Source: an uncultured Lachnospiraceae bacterium
GTDB taxonomy: Bacteria > Bacillota > Clostridia > Lachnospirales > Lachnospiraceae
DNA: 64,000 nucleotides
Direction: 5' to 3'
Assembly (NCBI GenBank): GCA_910579395.1
Contig: CAJTUC010000005.1
Location: forward strand, 93,453 to 157,452
Position 1 is the stretch's first letter; each line of letters opens with the position of its first letter. A model generated the notes under the pieces. That model saw nothing but the letters and a program-made list of their open reading frames with translations. It was not told the DNA's origin and did not search any database. Positions 8,706 through 16,822 of the stretch are shown piece by piece. The translations under genes and the position numbers were made by a program.

Positions 8706-8845
8706 GTTGTACAAAATAGACAATCACCGCAGGGCACGCTTTCGCTGCACTGTCGCTCGTAACGGTGCATAAGACGCCAAAATACAGCGTCTAAGCACCG
8801 GCGGCGACACAGCGTCCTGCTTGCGATTTGTCTATTTTGCACAAC
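8706..8845. repeat. Large palindromic element, copy 1
   Basis: About 140 bp. The outer arms (GTTGTACAAAATAGACAATC at 8706-8725 and its near-complement at 8825-8845) pair almost fully. Inside, CGGTGCATAAGACGC pairs with GCGTCTAAGCACCG. The core contains GGCACGCTTTCGCT and CTAAGCACCGGCG, which recur in two other elements in this window (16649, 32392). It lies upstream of the gene at 8281-8646. No protein is encoded. Confidence 0.75.
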
Positions 8846-8951
8846 TGCTGTCTTGAAATAATGCGTTTCGCAATTACCTACATATCTTTTATGTAAAAAA
8901 AATTTTTATGCAGAAAATTTTTGGGCATGAAGATTTTGGGCATAAAAATAA

Positions 8952-9024
8952 AGCTGGAAAAGGGACTCGAACCCTCGACCTACTGATTACGAATCAGTTG
9001 CGCTACCGACTGCGCTATTCCAGC
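8952..9024 (-). tRNA. tRNA-Thr (anticodon CGT)
   Basis: A 73-base cloverleaf folds on the minus strand. The acceptor arms are GCTGGAA and TTCCAGC, the D arm is GCGC/GCGC, and the T arm has loop TTCGAGT. The anticodon stem ACTGA/TCAGT encloses the loop TTCGTAA, so the anticodon is CGT (threonine, codon ACG). No CCA is encoded. Confidence 0.93.
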
Positions 9025-9045
9025 TTATGCCTAAACACAAAGATT

Positions 9046-9074
9046 ATTATAACGGGTAATTCCCTTTTTGGCAA
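9046..9074 (-). promoter_or_regulatory. tRNA-Thr promoter
   Basis: TTGCCA (9074-9069) and a consensus TATAAT (9051-9046) with a 17-base spacer on the minus strand, 22 bases before the mature tRNA 5' end. Confidence 0.75.
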
Positions 9075-9144
9075 GAAGGAATTTTCTTTTTTTTACCTTT
9101 TTTATACAAAACTTTCCTGTCAAACTTTTCTTCCGCACAAAAAC

Positions 9145-10005
9145 TCAGGAATTTTCCTTTACATGTACATCCAGTTGATTATATGGGATCGAAATATCCG
9201 CATCATCCAACGCATATTTGATATTTTCCGTCAGCCGCCATTTGGTCTCCCAGAAATCCGCCGATTCCACATGGCAGCGCACGCCAAGCAGGACCGCACT
9301 GTCCCCCAAAGAATCGACAAAAATCCTTTTATCCATATCCTGTAATACTTTATCCTCCTGCTCCAGCAATTTCATTAAAACTTCCCGCGCTTTTCGGATA
9401 TCCGCCTCATAGGAAATACCTACGGGAATATCGATTCTGCGCGTCGGCATGGCGCTGGCGTTGACCATACTGGAATTGGAAAGTTCTCCGTTAGGAATCA
9501 CCACCAGCCGGTTGTCCGCCGTTGTAAGCTTCGTATAAAAAATCTGGATTTCGATGACGGTGCCTTCATTCCCGTTCCCTGCAACGATATAGTCTCCTAC
9601 TTTAAACGGCTTCAGCAGCAGAATCAGCACACCGCCCGCAAAATTGGAAAGACTGCCCTGGATTGCAAGACCAATGGCCACACCGGCGGAACCGAGCAGT
9701 GCCACAACGCTTGCCGCATCCAGTCCGAACCCGGAGGCAATGAAAAAGACTAAGATGACATAGAGCGTAATCCGGACAAAAGAACCGAGAAACTGTATGA
9801 CGCCCACATCCGCATTGCCGCGCTGCATGGATTTTTTCAAAATCCGGCAGACGAGTTTAATAAGCTGCGCCCCGATGACAAATACGAGCAGCGCAAGCAG
9901 TACCCGTACACCGAACCGCAGCGCCTTTTCCGGCAGTTCCTGTATAAAAGACTGAATCAGCCCTACATCTACCGTTTCCCCTGTAATTGTTTCGATTTCT
10001 GTCAT
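9145..10005 (-). CDS. mscS: Small-conductance mechanosensitive channel (MscS family)
   Basis: A 286-residue MscS-type channel that releases solutes on hypo-osmotic shock. After an N-terminal stretch there are three membrane segments; the pore-lining third helix carries the Gly/Ala pattern GSAGVAIGLAIQGSLSNFAGG (about residues 105-125), followed by the beta domain motif FKVGDYI. The length matches the E. coli protein. The gene starts 29 bases after the glgB stop with an AGGAGAAA site, so it is likely the last gene of a DUF1015-glgB-mscS run. A tRNA promoter follows. Confidence 0.92.
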   Translation of the reverse strand: MTEIETITGETVDVGLIQSFIQELPEKALRFGVRVLLALLVFVIGAQLIKLVCRILKKSMQRGNADVGVIQFLGSFVRITLYVILVFFIASGFGLDAASVVALLGSAGVAIGLAIQGSLSNFAGGVLILLLKPFKVGDYIVAGNGNEGTVIEIQIFYTKLTTADNRLVVIPNGELSNSSMVNASAMPTRRIDIPVGISYEADIRKAREVLMKLLEQEDKVLQDMDKRIFVDSLGDSAVLLGVRCHVESADFWETKWRLTENIKYALDDADISIPYNQLDVHVKENS

Positions 10006-10034
10006 ACCATTTCTCCTGTCCCTTATGACTTTCC

Positions 10035-12485
10035 TTATTTCACTTTGTGTTTCTTTCCTTCACTTTGTTTTGCAAGTATTTTTTTCAACCGTTCGGCCGC
10101 TTCGTTGGCTGCTTTCGCCTTATCCCTGGCCTCCTTCGATGCCTTTTGGGCCGCTTCTTTTGCTGCCTCTGCTTCCAACGCGGTAACCCTCGCAGCTTCT
10201 TCTGCTTCCTGTCTTTCCTTTTCTTCCTTCGCCTTGCGGATTGCTTCCGCTTTTGCTTTTTCTATCTCCGCTTTTTCTTCCGTGGTATAGGGCGTATAAG
10301 AAAAAATACTGATAGAAAGGGGGGCGCTGACCATTTCGATGGCATAGGGCTTACCATCCCATTCCTGTTCCAGTGTTCTCTTTTCTCTGGCATTAACGCA
10401 GCCGCTTCCACCATATGTTCTGGAGTCCGTATTCAAAATTTCCTTATATTTTCCTTCATACGGAACCCCGATGGTGAATTCCTGCTTTGTATTAGCAAAA
10501 TTCGCGATAACGACTAACGTATCCTCCACTTTTTCCGCTTTACGGAGATAAGAAAGCATACAGGCCTGCGGTGTAATACAGTTGATCCACTCGAATCCCT
10601 CCCAAGAATCATCCTTCTGATACATGGCAGGAAGCGTCGTATACATTTTATTTAAATCCGACACCAGCTTATTCAGCTTCTTATGGTCTTCGTTCTCTAA
10701 CAGTTCCCACTCTATCGCACGCTCTTCATTCCACTCATCATACTCACCGATATCCTGTCCCATGAACAGCAGTTTTTTACCGGGATGCGTCATCAGATAG
10801 GCATAAGTCAGACGCAGGTTCGCGAACTGTTCCTTCCGCTCTCCCGGCATCTTTCCAAGCATCGTAGCCTTTCCATGGACAACTTCGTCATGGGAGAAAA
10901 CAAGCACAAACTTCTCGCTGTACGCGTAGATCATGCTGAAAGTCAGGTTGTTATGGCAGCCCGAACGGAAGTAAGGGTCGTTCTTAATATAACTCAGGTA
11001 ATCGTTCATAAAGCCCATATTCCACTTTAAGCCAAAGCCCAGACCGTCCTCTTTCACATCACCCGTAACCTTCGGCCATGCGGTCGATTCTTCCGCGATC
11101 AGCAGCACACTTTCGTCTCTTTTTTTCACAATAGAATTCAAATGCTTTAAAAATTCCACCGCTTCCAGATTTTCATTCCCGCCATACATATTGGCTACCC
11201 ATTCGCCGCTGTTCTTGCCATAATCCAGATAAAGCATGGAAGCTACTGCATCCATACGGATACCGTCCGCATGATACTGTTCGAGCCAGTACAGCGCATT
11301 GGCGATCAGATAATTCTTAACTTCCGGACGGCCATAGTTATAAATGAGCGTGCCCCAGTGCGGATGGCTTCCCTGACGCGGGTCGGCATGCTCGTAAAGG
11401 CATGTCCCGTCAAAATTGGACAGTCCATGCGTATCTCTCGGAAAATGTGCGGGCACCCAGTCCAGAATGACTCCAATGCCGGCTTTGTGCATTTCGTTCA
11501 TGAAATACATAAAATCTTCTGCTGTACCATACCTGGCCGTCGGCGCGTAATAACCGATGACCTGATATCCCCAGGAACCGTCGAAAGGATGCTCCATCAC
11601 CGGCATCAACTCCACATGGGTATAGTTCATTTGCTTCATATAATCGATAATTTTGGGCGCCAGTTCCCGATAGTTCAGGTAGGGTCTCTCATCCTCCGGT
11701 TTGGCAAAAGAGCCGAGATATAATTCATAGATGCTGATTGGAGAATTCACCTCTTGCGCCTTTTTCCGGTTTTTCATCCATTTGGCATCTTCCCATTCAA
11801 AGCCGTCTAGCGACCTGACAACAGAAGCCGTATCGGGCCGCAGCTGCTGGCCAAACGCATAGGGGTCTGCCTTTAAATAGGTCATGCCGCCCTTTGCTTT
11901 CAGTTCAAATTTATAGCAGTCGCCTTCCTTTACGCCCGGAATAAAAATTTCAAAAATACCTGAATCCCATAATCTCCGCATTTGATGGACTCGTCCATCC
12001 CAGCCGTTAAAATCGCCAACCGTACTGACGCGCACCGCATTCGGCGCCCAGACTGCAAAATAAACGCCGTCAACACCGTCAAGTTTCATCGGATGCGCCC
12101 CAAGCTTTTCATAAATCGTATAATGAATGCCCGCATTGAATTTCTCCGCATCCTCTTTGGTGATCTGCGGTTTAAAATTATAGGCATCCTTTACCTTCTT
12201 CAAAGAACCATCTTCATATTCTGCAATATATTCATATGAAAAGAGCGTTTTCCCGGGAATCATGGCTGCGAAATACCCGGTCTCATCAACGCATTCCATC
12301 TGATAACTCTTATCGCCCGTCTCCGGCTGAATACGTACCTTTCCGGCCCCCGGAAGAAATGCCTGAACCACAACATTGCTGCCGGATATATGGGCGCCTA
12401 ATATCTCATGCGGATTATCCGACTCCGAATAAATGATTCCCTCGATCTCGGCCCAGTTCATTAATTTATAAAGTCTCTTATTCAT
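10035..12485 (-). CDS. glgB: 1,4-alpha-glucan branching enzyme with coiled-coil tail
   Basis: An 816-residue GH13 enzyme that makes alpha-1,6 branches in glycogen. An N-terminal CBM48-like domain (NPHEILGAH, FAVWAPNAVRVSTVGDFNGWDG) precedes the barrel. The catalytic residues are in GIRMDAVASM (nucleophile Asp), LLIAEESTAWP (acid Glu) and FSHDEVVHGKATM. The last ~85 residues after SIFSYTPYTTEE are a low-complexity Ala/Glu/Lys coiled coil ending KKHKVK, well beyond the usual GlgB end. The tail may tether the enzyme or bind partners; that is inference. No other glycogen gene is in the window. An AAGGAGC site lies about 11 bases before the ATG. Confidence 0.95.
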   Translation of the reverse strand: MNKRLYKLMNWAEIEGIIYSESDNPHEILGAHISGSNVVVQAFLPGAGKVRIQPETGDKSYQMECVDETGYFAAMIPGKTLFSYEYIAEYEDGSLKKVKDAYNFKPQITKEDAEKFNAGIHYTIYEKLGAHPMKLDGVDGVYFAVWAPNAVRVSTVGDFNGWDGRVHQMRRLWDSGIFEIFIPGVKEGDCYKFELKAKGGMTYLKADPYAFGQQLRPDTASVVRSLDGFEWEDAKWMKNRKKAQEVNSPISIYELYLGSFAKPEDERPYLNYRELAPKIIDYMKQMNYTHVELMPVMEHPFDGSWGYQVIGYYAPTARYGTAEDFMYFMNEMHKAGIGVILDWVPAHFPRDTHGLSNFDGTCLYEHADPRQGSHPHWGTLIYNYGRPEVKNYLIANALYWLEQYHADGIRMDAVASMLYLDYGKNSGEWVANMYGGNENLEAVEFLKHLNSIVKKRDESVLLIAEESTAWPKVTGDVKEDGLGFGLKWNMGFMNDYLSYIKNDPYFRSGCHNNLTFSMIYAYSEKFVLVFSHDEVVHGKATMLGKMPGERKEQFANLRLTYAYLMTHPGKKLLFMGQDIGEYDEWNEERAIEWELLENEDHKKLNKLVSDLNKMYTTLPAMYQKDDSWEGFEWINCITPQACMLSYLRKAEKVEDTLVVIANFANTKQEFTIGVPYEGKYKEILNTDSRTYGGSGCVNAREKRTLEQEWDGKPYAIEMVSAPLSISIFSYTPYTTEEKAEIEKAKAEAIRKAKEEKERQEAEEAARVTALEAEAAKEAAQKASKEARDKAKAANEAAERLKKILAKQSEGKKHKVK

Positions 12486-12520
12486 TGCTCTGAATGCTCC
12501 TTTCTTATTTTCCGGTCAGC

Positions 12521-13762
12521 CTAATCCTCAAGAGAATGAATCAGGATACCGCTTCGCAGTTTCGGCTCAAACCATGTTGATTTCGGCGGCATCAGCTTCC
12601 CGGCATCGGAAACCGCAAATAACTCATGAATATCGGTCGGATACATAGCAAAAGCCGCCCTGCAGTCTGTATGCACTCTTCTTTCCAGTTCTTCAAGCCC
12701 CCGGATTCCTCCGACAAAATCAATTCTGCCGTCGCTCTTCGGGTCAAGAATGTCGAGCACTGGCTGTAACAGAAAATTCTGCAGAAGTGCCACATCCAAA
12801 TCCCTGACCGGGTCCCCGGTCAACATTTCCGTTCTCACCGAAAGCTTATACCAGGTATCTTTCAGATACATTCCTATCTCACCTTTTTTCACAGGATGAT
12901 ACGGCGCATCTCCGACTTTTTCTGTCTCAAATATTTCACGCACTTTATCGAGAAATTCCTCTTCCGTATAACCGTTCAAAGATTTGACGACTCTGTTGTA
13001 ATCCATGATAAAGAGCTGGTCATCAGGAAAAATGACGGACAGAAAATAATTGAAAGCCTCCTGCCCCGTATACCCCGGATTTTCTTTCCGTCGTTTCTGG
13101 GAAACTCTCACGGCGGAAGCACACCTGTGATGCCCATCCGCTATGTACACCGCATCCACTTTGGCAAATCCTGCCCTGATCGCCTCGATGGACTGTACAT
13201 CGTCAATCCGCCAGACCCTGTGCACAATGCCGTCGTCAGCCGTAAAATTATACAACGGCTGCTTTGTCATTGCCTTATCCACCTCTGCCTGTATATCCGC
13301 CATTTTCCTGTAAGTCAGAAAAATTGGTCCGGTCTGTGCATTACAGATATCCACATGACGGATTCTGTCAGCTTCCTTCTCCGCCCTCGTGTTCTCATGT
13401 TTCTTAATGATTTCCTTCTCATAATCGTCCACGGAAGCGCAGGCGCCGATTCCAATCTGGGACCTGCCGTTCATGACAAGCTCATAGACATAATAAGCCG
13501 GTGCATCCTCTGTCACAAACTCTCCCCGCTTTATCATCTCCCGAAGCATCTCCCGCGCCTTCTCATAAACCTCCGGCGCATACATATCATAATCTTCCGG
13601 GAACTGAGTTTCCGGTCTGTCAATACGCAGGAAAGAAAGTGTATCGCCCGCCACCTTCTCCCTTGCCTCCCGTCTGTCGTACACATCATACGGTAACGCC
13701 GCAATTTTCTCGACCAGATCTTCTCTTGGTCTTAAAGCCTTAAATGGAATAATATCAGCCAT
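12521..13762 (-). CDS. DUF1015 family protein
   Basis: A 413-residue cytosolic protein with the DUF1015 signatures: the N-terminal PFKALRPREDLVEKIAALPYDV, the central YIADGHHRCASAVR (about residue 215), and the end STWFEPKLRSGI. The function is not established. The family commonly sits beside serA/serC, as it does here (serA is about 500 bases upstream), so a link to serine metabolism is often inferred. It heads a run with glgB and mscS. The start is ATG 13762 with an AGAGG site. Confidence 0.88.
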   Translation of the reverse strand: MADIIPFKALRPREDLVEKIAALPYDVYDRREAREKVAGDTLSFLRIDRPETQFPEDYDMYAPEVYEKAREMLREMIKRGEFVTEDAPAYYVYELVMNGRSQIGIGACASVDDYEKEIIKKHENTRAEKEADRIRHVDICNAQTGPIFLTYRKMADIQAEVDKAMTKQPLYNFTADDGIVHRVWRIDDVQSIEAIRAGFAKVDAVYIADGHHRCASAVRVSQKRRKENPGYTGQEAFNYFLSVIFPDDQLFIMDYNRVVKSLNGYTEEEFLDKVREIFETEKVGDAPYHPVKKGEIGMYLKDTWYKLSVRTEMLTGDPVRDLDVALLQNFLLQPVLDILDPKSDGRIDFVGGIRGLEELERRVHTDCRAAFAMYPTDIHELFAVSDAGKLMPPKSTWFEPKLRSGILIHSLED

Positions 13763-13810
13763 CCTCTTGTCCGTTCCCTTTTCTCGTTCTATCTCGTAAT
13801 TCTTCTTTTT

Positions 13811-13839
13811 ATTTTATCAAAAATGCCTGTACAGCACAA
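13811..13839 (-). promoter_or_regulatory. Promoter for the DUF1015-glgB-mscS run
   Basis: TTGTGC (13839-13834) and TAAAAT (13816-13811) with a 17-base spacer on the minus strand, about 50 bases before the DUF1015 start. Confidence 0.5.
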
Positions 13840-13876
13840 GCATTCAATGCTAAAATATATACTGCGTTGTTATTTT

Positions 13877-13908
13877 AACTTACGATGCTGGCGGCGGCAT
13901 CGTAAGTT
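13877..13908 (+). promoter_or_regulatory. Perfect hairpin in the 5' leader of the 84-aa gene
   Basis: A 12-bp perfect stem (AACTTACGATGC / GCATCGTAAGTT) with the loop TGGCGGCG lies about 30 bases before the start codon of the next plus-strand gene. There is no U-run, so it is not a plain terminator. It could affect translation or mRNA stability, or be a protein-binding palindrome. Confidence 0.5.
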
Positions 13909-13938
13909 ATTCTAAATATTGAGAAAGGGATGAAAACT

Positions 13939-14193
13939 ATGACGCCGGAAAATGCAGAAATTCTTCATAAGATCAATGCCTATGCTGAAAAAACACTTGC
14001 CGATATCGACCCGCAGAAAACACCGATTTCCTTTCAGCTTGAGACCTTAAAACCGGTCATGGAGGAAATTGCGAAGGAAAAGGGAATGGCCCTTGAAGAT
14101 GTCTTTATTCTTTATATGGACCTGGCAAGCGAAGTTGCAGTCAAGGCAGAAGAACAGTTCCAGACAGAACTGAAAGATAACAATATCTTTTAA
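13939..14193 (+). CDS. Small conserved hypothetical protein, 84 aa
   Basis: A small acidic helical protein without a recognised family, beginning MTPENAEILHKINAYAEKTL and ending ELKDNNIF. Two in-frame ATGs exist; the one at 13939 is chosen because GAAAGGG lies 9 bases before it, while the ATG at 13930 directly touches that sequence. It is the only plus-strand gene between two minus-strand operons, with its own leader hairpin and a shared terminator. Confidence 0.7.
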   Translation: MTPENAEILHKINAYAEKTLADIDPQKTPISFQLETLKPVMEEIAKEKGMALEDVFILYMDLASEVAVKAEEQFQTELKDNNIF

Positions 14194-14220
14194 CGCTTTA
14201 TTTTTATATGTGATTCACAT

Positions 14221-14265
14221 AAAAGCTCCCATACCGCCAAACAGCGGCACGGGAGTTTTCTTTTT
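14221..14265. terminator. Bidirectional terminator between the 84-aa gene and serA
   Basis: The stem AAGCTCCC...GGGAGTTTT with inner pairing CCGCC/GGCGG-like is followed by a T-rich run on both strands. It serves both convergent genes. Confidence 0.75.
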
Positions 14266-14266
14266 A

Positions 14267-15430
14267 TTATTTGATCACTCTCACGCGGAAAACACCCGGA
14301 ATGGAGGACAGTGTCTGAATGATATCTTCGGATGCCGGCGTCTCAATATCCAGCATCGTATATGCCACTTCACCCTTCGACTTATTGGTCATATCGGAAA
14401 TATTGATGCCGTTATCGCCGAAGCATGCAGTAAATTTTGTGATCATATTCGCAATGTTCTTATGGAAGATTGCAACACGTCCCGCCTGCGTACAGATACC
14501 CATATCGCATTTCGGATAGTTGACGCTGTTGATGATATTGCCGTTTTCCAAATAATCCATCAATTCTTCGACTGCCATTTTCGCGCAGTTATCTTCCGAT
14601 TCCTCCGTTGATGCACCAAGGTGCGGAATAACAATACAGCCTTCTTTACCGGCCGTCACAGGGTTCGGGAAATCGGATACATATTTGCGGACCTTGTCCG
14701 CAGCGATGCCGTCGAGAACGGCTTTTTCATCCACAAGAAGATCACGCGCAAAATTCAGCAGAATCACACCGTCTTTCATCTTTTCAATAGCTTCTTTATT
14801 GATCATACCCTTTGTTGCATCCATTAACGGGACATGAATCGTAATGATATCACAGTTTTCATAGATTTCGTCCACATTCAGTGCGTGCTTTACGTCCCGA
14901 TTCAAGTTCCACGCAGCGTCCACGGAAACATAAGGATCGTATCCGTATACTTCCATGCCGAGATATTTTGCTACATTGGCAACTTTGACACCAATAGCGC
15001 CCAGACCGATGATACCCAGTTTTTTATCCCGTACTTCGGTTCCCGCAAAGTTCTTTTTGGCCTTTTCAGCCGCTTTGGCGATATCTTCTTTATCCTGATT
15101 TTCAATGACCCATTCGATACCGCCGATGACATCTCTGGACGCAAGAAGCATGCCCGCAATGACGAGTTCTTTTACACCGTTCGCATTGGCACCGGGCGTA
15201 TTGAATACAACGATTCCTTTCTCCGCACATTTATCCAGGGGAATATTGTTGACGCCTGCGCCTGCTCTCGCAACAGCCAGAAGATTATCCGGCAGTTCCA
15301 TATCGTGCATCGCCGCGCTTCTGACCAGAATGCCGTCGGCTTCCACAATGTTTTCCGTCTGCGCATAATCTTTGCTGAATTTTTCGGTTCCCACTTTCGA
15401 AATGGGATTTAAACATAAATATTTGAACAT
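14267..15430 (-). CDS. serA: D-3-phosphoglycerate dehydrogenase
   Basis: A 387-residue enzyme that oxidises 3-phosphoglycerate with NAD+, the first step of serine synthesis. The NAD-binding motif GLGAIGVKVANVAKYLG is near residue 145, the active-site Arg is in NFARDLLVDE, and the His is in IPHLGASTEESEDNC. A C-terminal ACT domain (NISDMTNKSKGEVAYTMLDI) is the likely serine-feedback module; the intervening domain of the long form is absent. It follows serC by 34 bases, so serC-serA is an operon. Confidence 0.95.
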   Translation of the reverse strand: MFKYLCLNPISKVGTEKFSKDYAQTENIVEADGILVRSAAMHDMELPDNLLAVARAGAGVNNIPLDKCAEKGIVVFNTPGANANGVKELVIAGMLLASRDVIGGIEWVIENQDKEDIAKAAEKAKKNFAGTEVRDKKLGIIGLGAIGVKVANVAKYLGMEVYGYDPYVSVDAAWNLNRDVKHALNVDEIYENCDIITIHVPLMDATKGMINKEAIEKMKDGVILLNFARDLLVDEKAVLDGIAADKVRKYVSDFPNPVTAGKEGCIVIPHLGASTEESEDNCAKMAVEELMDYLENGNIINSVNYPKCDMGICTQAGRVAIFHKNIANMITKFTACFGDNGINISDMTNKSKGEVAYTMLDIETPASEDIIQTLSSIPGVFRVRVIK

Positions 15431-15464
15431 TTTTTTTCCTCTCTTCTTCTGAACAGGCTGCGCC

Positions 15465-16547
15465 TTATTGATTCTCCTTCTCGAATTCCTTCATAAATGC
15501 GACGAGTTTTTCCACGCCTTCTATCGGCATTGCGTTATAGATGCTCGCGCGCATACCGCCTACGCTGCGGTGGCCTTTCAGATTGACGAAGCCGGCCGCT
15601 TCCGCCGCTTTGATAAATTTGGCATCCATTTCATCATTTTCAGTTACGAAAGGCACATTCATGAGCGAACGGTCTTCATTTCTGACGGTTCCTTTGAACA
15701 GGCTGCTCTCATCCAGAAAATCATACAAGATTTTCGCTTTTTTCTCATTCAACTCTTTCATCGCTTCAAGACCGCCGTTCTTTAACAGCCATTTGAACAC
15801 TTTACCGCAGATATAAATGCCATAGCACGGCGGCGTATTATATAAAGAATCATTGTCCGCCTGTACTTTATAATTCATCATGGTAGGCGTTCCGGGCAGA
15901 ACATCCTCCCGCAGAAGATCTTCTCTGATGATAACGACCTGTGTGCCCGCAGGTCCTACATTCTTCTGCACGCCCGCATAAATCATGCCATATTTGGTCA
16001 CATCCATCGGCTCTGACAGGAAACAGGAAGATACGTCCGAAACAAGAATCTTTCCTTTCGTATCCGGAAGCGTATGGTATTTGGTGCCATAAATGGTATT
16101 ATTTTCACAAATATAAACATAATCCATGTCATCCGTTATCGGCAGGTTGGAGCAGTCAGGAATATAGGAAAAAGTCTTATCCGCAGAAGATGCCAGCTCT
16201 ACCGCTTCCCCATACATCTTCGCTTCCGCAAAGGCTTTCTTCGCCCACTGTCCTGTCAATATGTAACCTGCCTTGCGGTTCTTCATCAGATTCATCGGCA
16301 CAGACGCAAAAATCAGGCTCGCACCGCCCTGTAAGAACAGAACCTTGTAATTATCCGGAATATTTAACAGCGTTCTCAAATCTGCCTCCGCTTCCTTGAT
16401 GATCGTATCGTAGGCTTTGGAACGATGGCTCATTTCCATAACGGACATACCGGTTCCTTTATAGTCTAACATTTCCTCCGCTGCTTCTTTTAACACTTCT
16501 TCAGGTAAAACTGCCGGACCTGCTGAAAAATTGTATACTCTTGCCAC
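15465..16547 (-). CDS. serC: Phosphoserine aminotransferase
   Basis: A 360-residue PLP enzyme converting 3-phosphohydroxypyruvate and glutamate to phosphoserine. It begins MARVYNFSAGPAVLPEEVL, the standard family start. The PLP lysine is in YAGVQKNVGPAG (about residue 196), and GHRSVGGMRASIYNA near the end binds phosphate. It is the first gene of serC-serA. No phosphoserine phosphatase is in the window. Confidence 0.96.
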   Translation of the reverse strand: MARVYNFSAGPAVLPEEVLKEAAEEMLDYKGTGMSVMEMSHRSKAYDTIIKEAEADLRTLLNIPDNYKVLFLQGGASLIFASVPMNLMKNRKAGYILTGQWAKKAFAEAKMYGEAVELASSADKTFSYIPDCSNLPITDDMDYVYICENNTIYGTKYHTLPDTKGKILVSDVSSCFLSEPMDVTKYGMIYAGVQKNVGPAGTQVVIIREDLLREDVLPGTPTMMNYKVQADNDSLYNTPPCYGIYICGKVFKWLLKNGGLEAMKELNEKKAKILYDFLDESSLFKGTVRNEDRSLMNVPFVTENDEMDAKFIKAAEAAGFVNLKGHRSVGGMRASIYNAMPIEGVEKLVAFMKEFEKENQ

Positions 16548-16648
16548 TCTTTTCTCCTCCCGCTATCGTTTAAATTTATGAACTAAATGCTATTTTACCT
16601 TTATCAAGCACTTTAGTCAATTACCATAATAAAAAAATTCTTAACAGG

Positions 16649-16820
16649 TTATAATTCCACCTCCGGCCGGGCAGCGCACAGATTCCTTTGTCGGCACGCT
16701 CCCGCTCCGCAAAAAGGCACAGCAGATGCTAAGCTCGTGAAGAACCTCGCTAAGCACTGGTGCTTTTTAAGGGCCTCCTTCAGGAATCTGTGCGCTGCCC
16801 GGCCGGAGGCGGAATTATAA
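16649..16820. repeat. Large palindromic element, copy 2
   Basis: About 172 bp. The outer arms of 39 bp (16649-16687 and 16782-16820) are complementary with a single mismatch; the left arm begins TTATAATTCCACCTCCGGCC. The core contains GGCACGCTCCCGCTCCGC, CTAAGC...GCTAAGCAC and AAGGGCCTCC, shared with copy 3 (inverted there) and more distantly with copy 1. It ends 2 bases from the L,D-transpeptidase stop codon. It may act as a terminator, but its size and conserved core suggest a mobile or structured RNA element. Confidence 0.8.
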
Positions 16821-16822
16821 TC

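Noticed and set aside
8952..9024. tRNA-Thr as attachment site for the serine recombinase
   Set aside because: It lies about 4 kb from the recombinase beyond nrdDG, and no repeated tRNA end was seen near the recombinase.
10047..10517. Long plus-strand frames opposite glgB, ilvD, metF and other genes
   Set aside because: They are antisense to genes with clear family motifs, lack ribosome sites and have unnatural residue composition.
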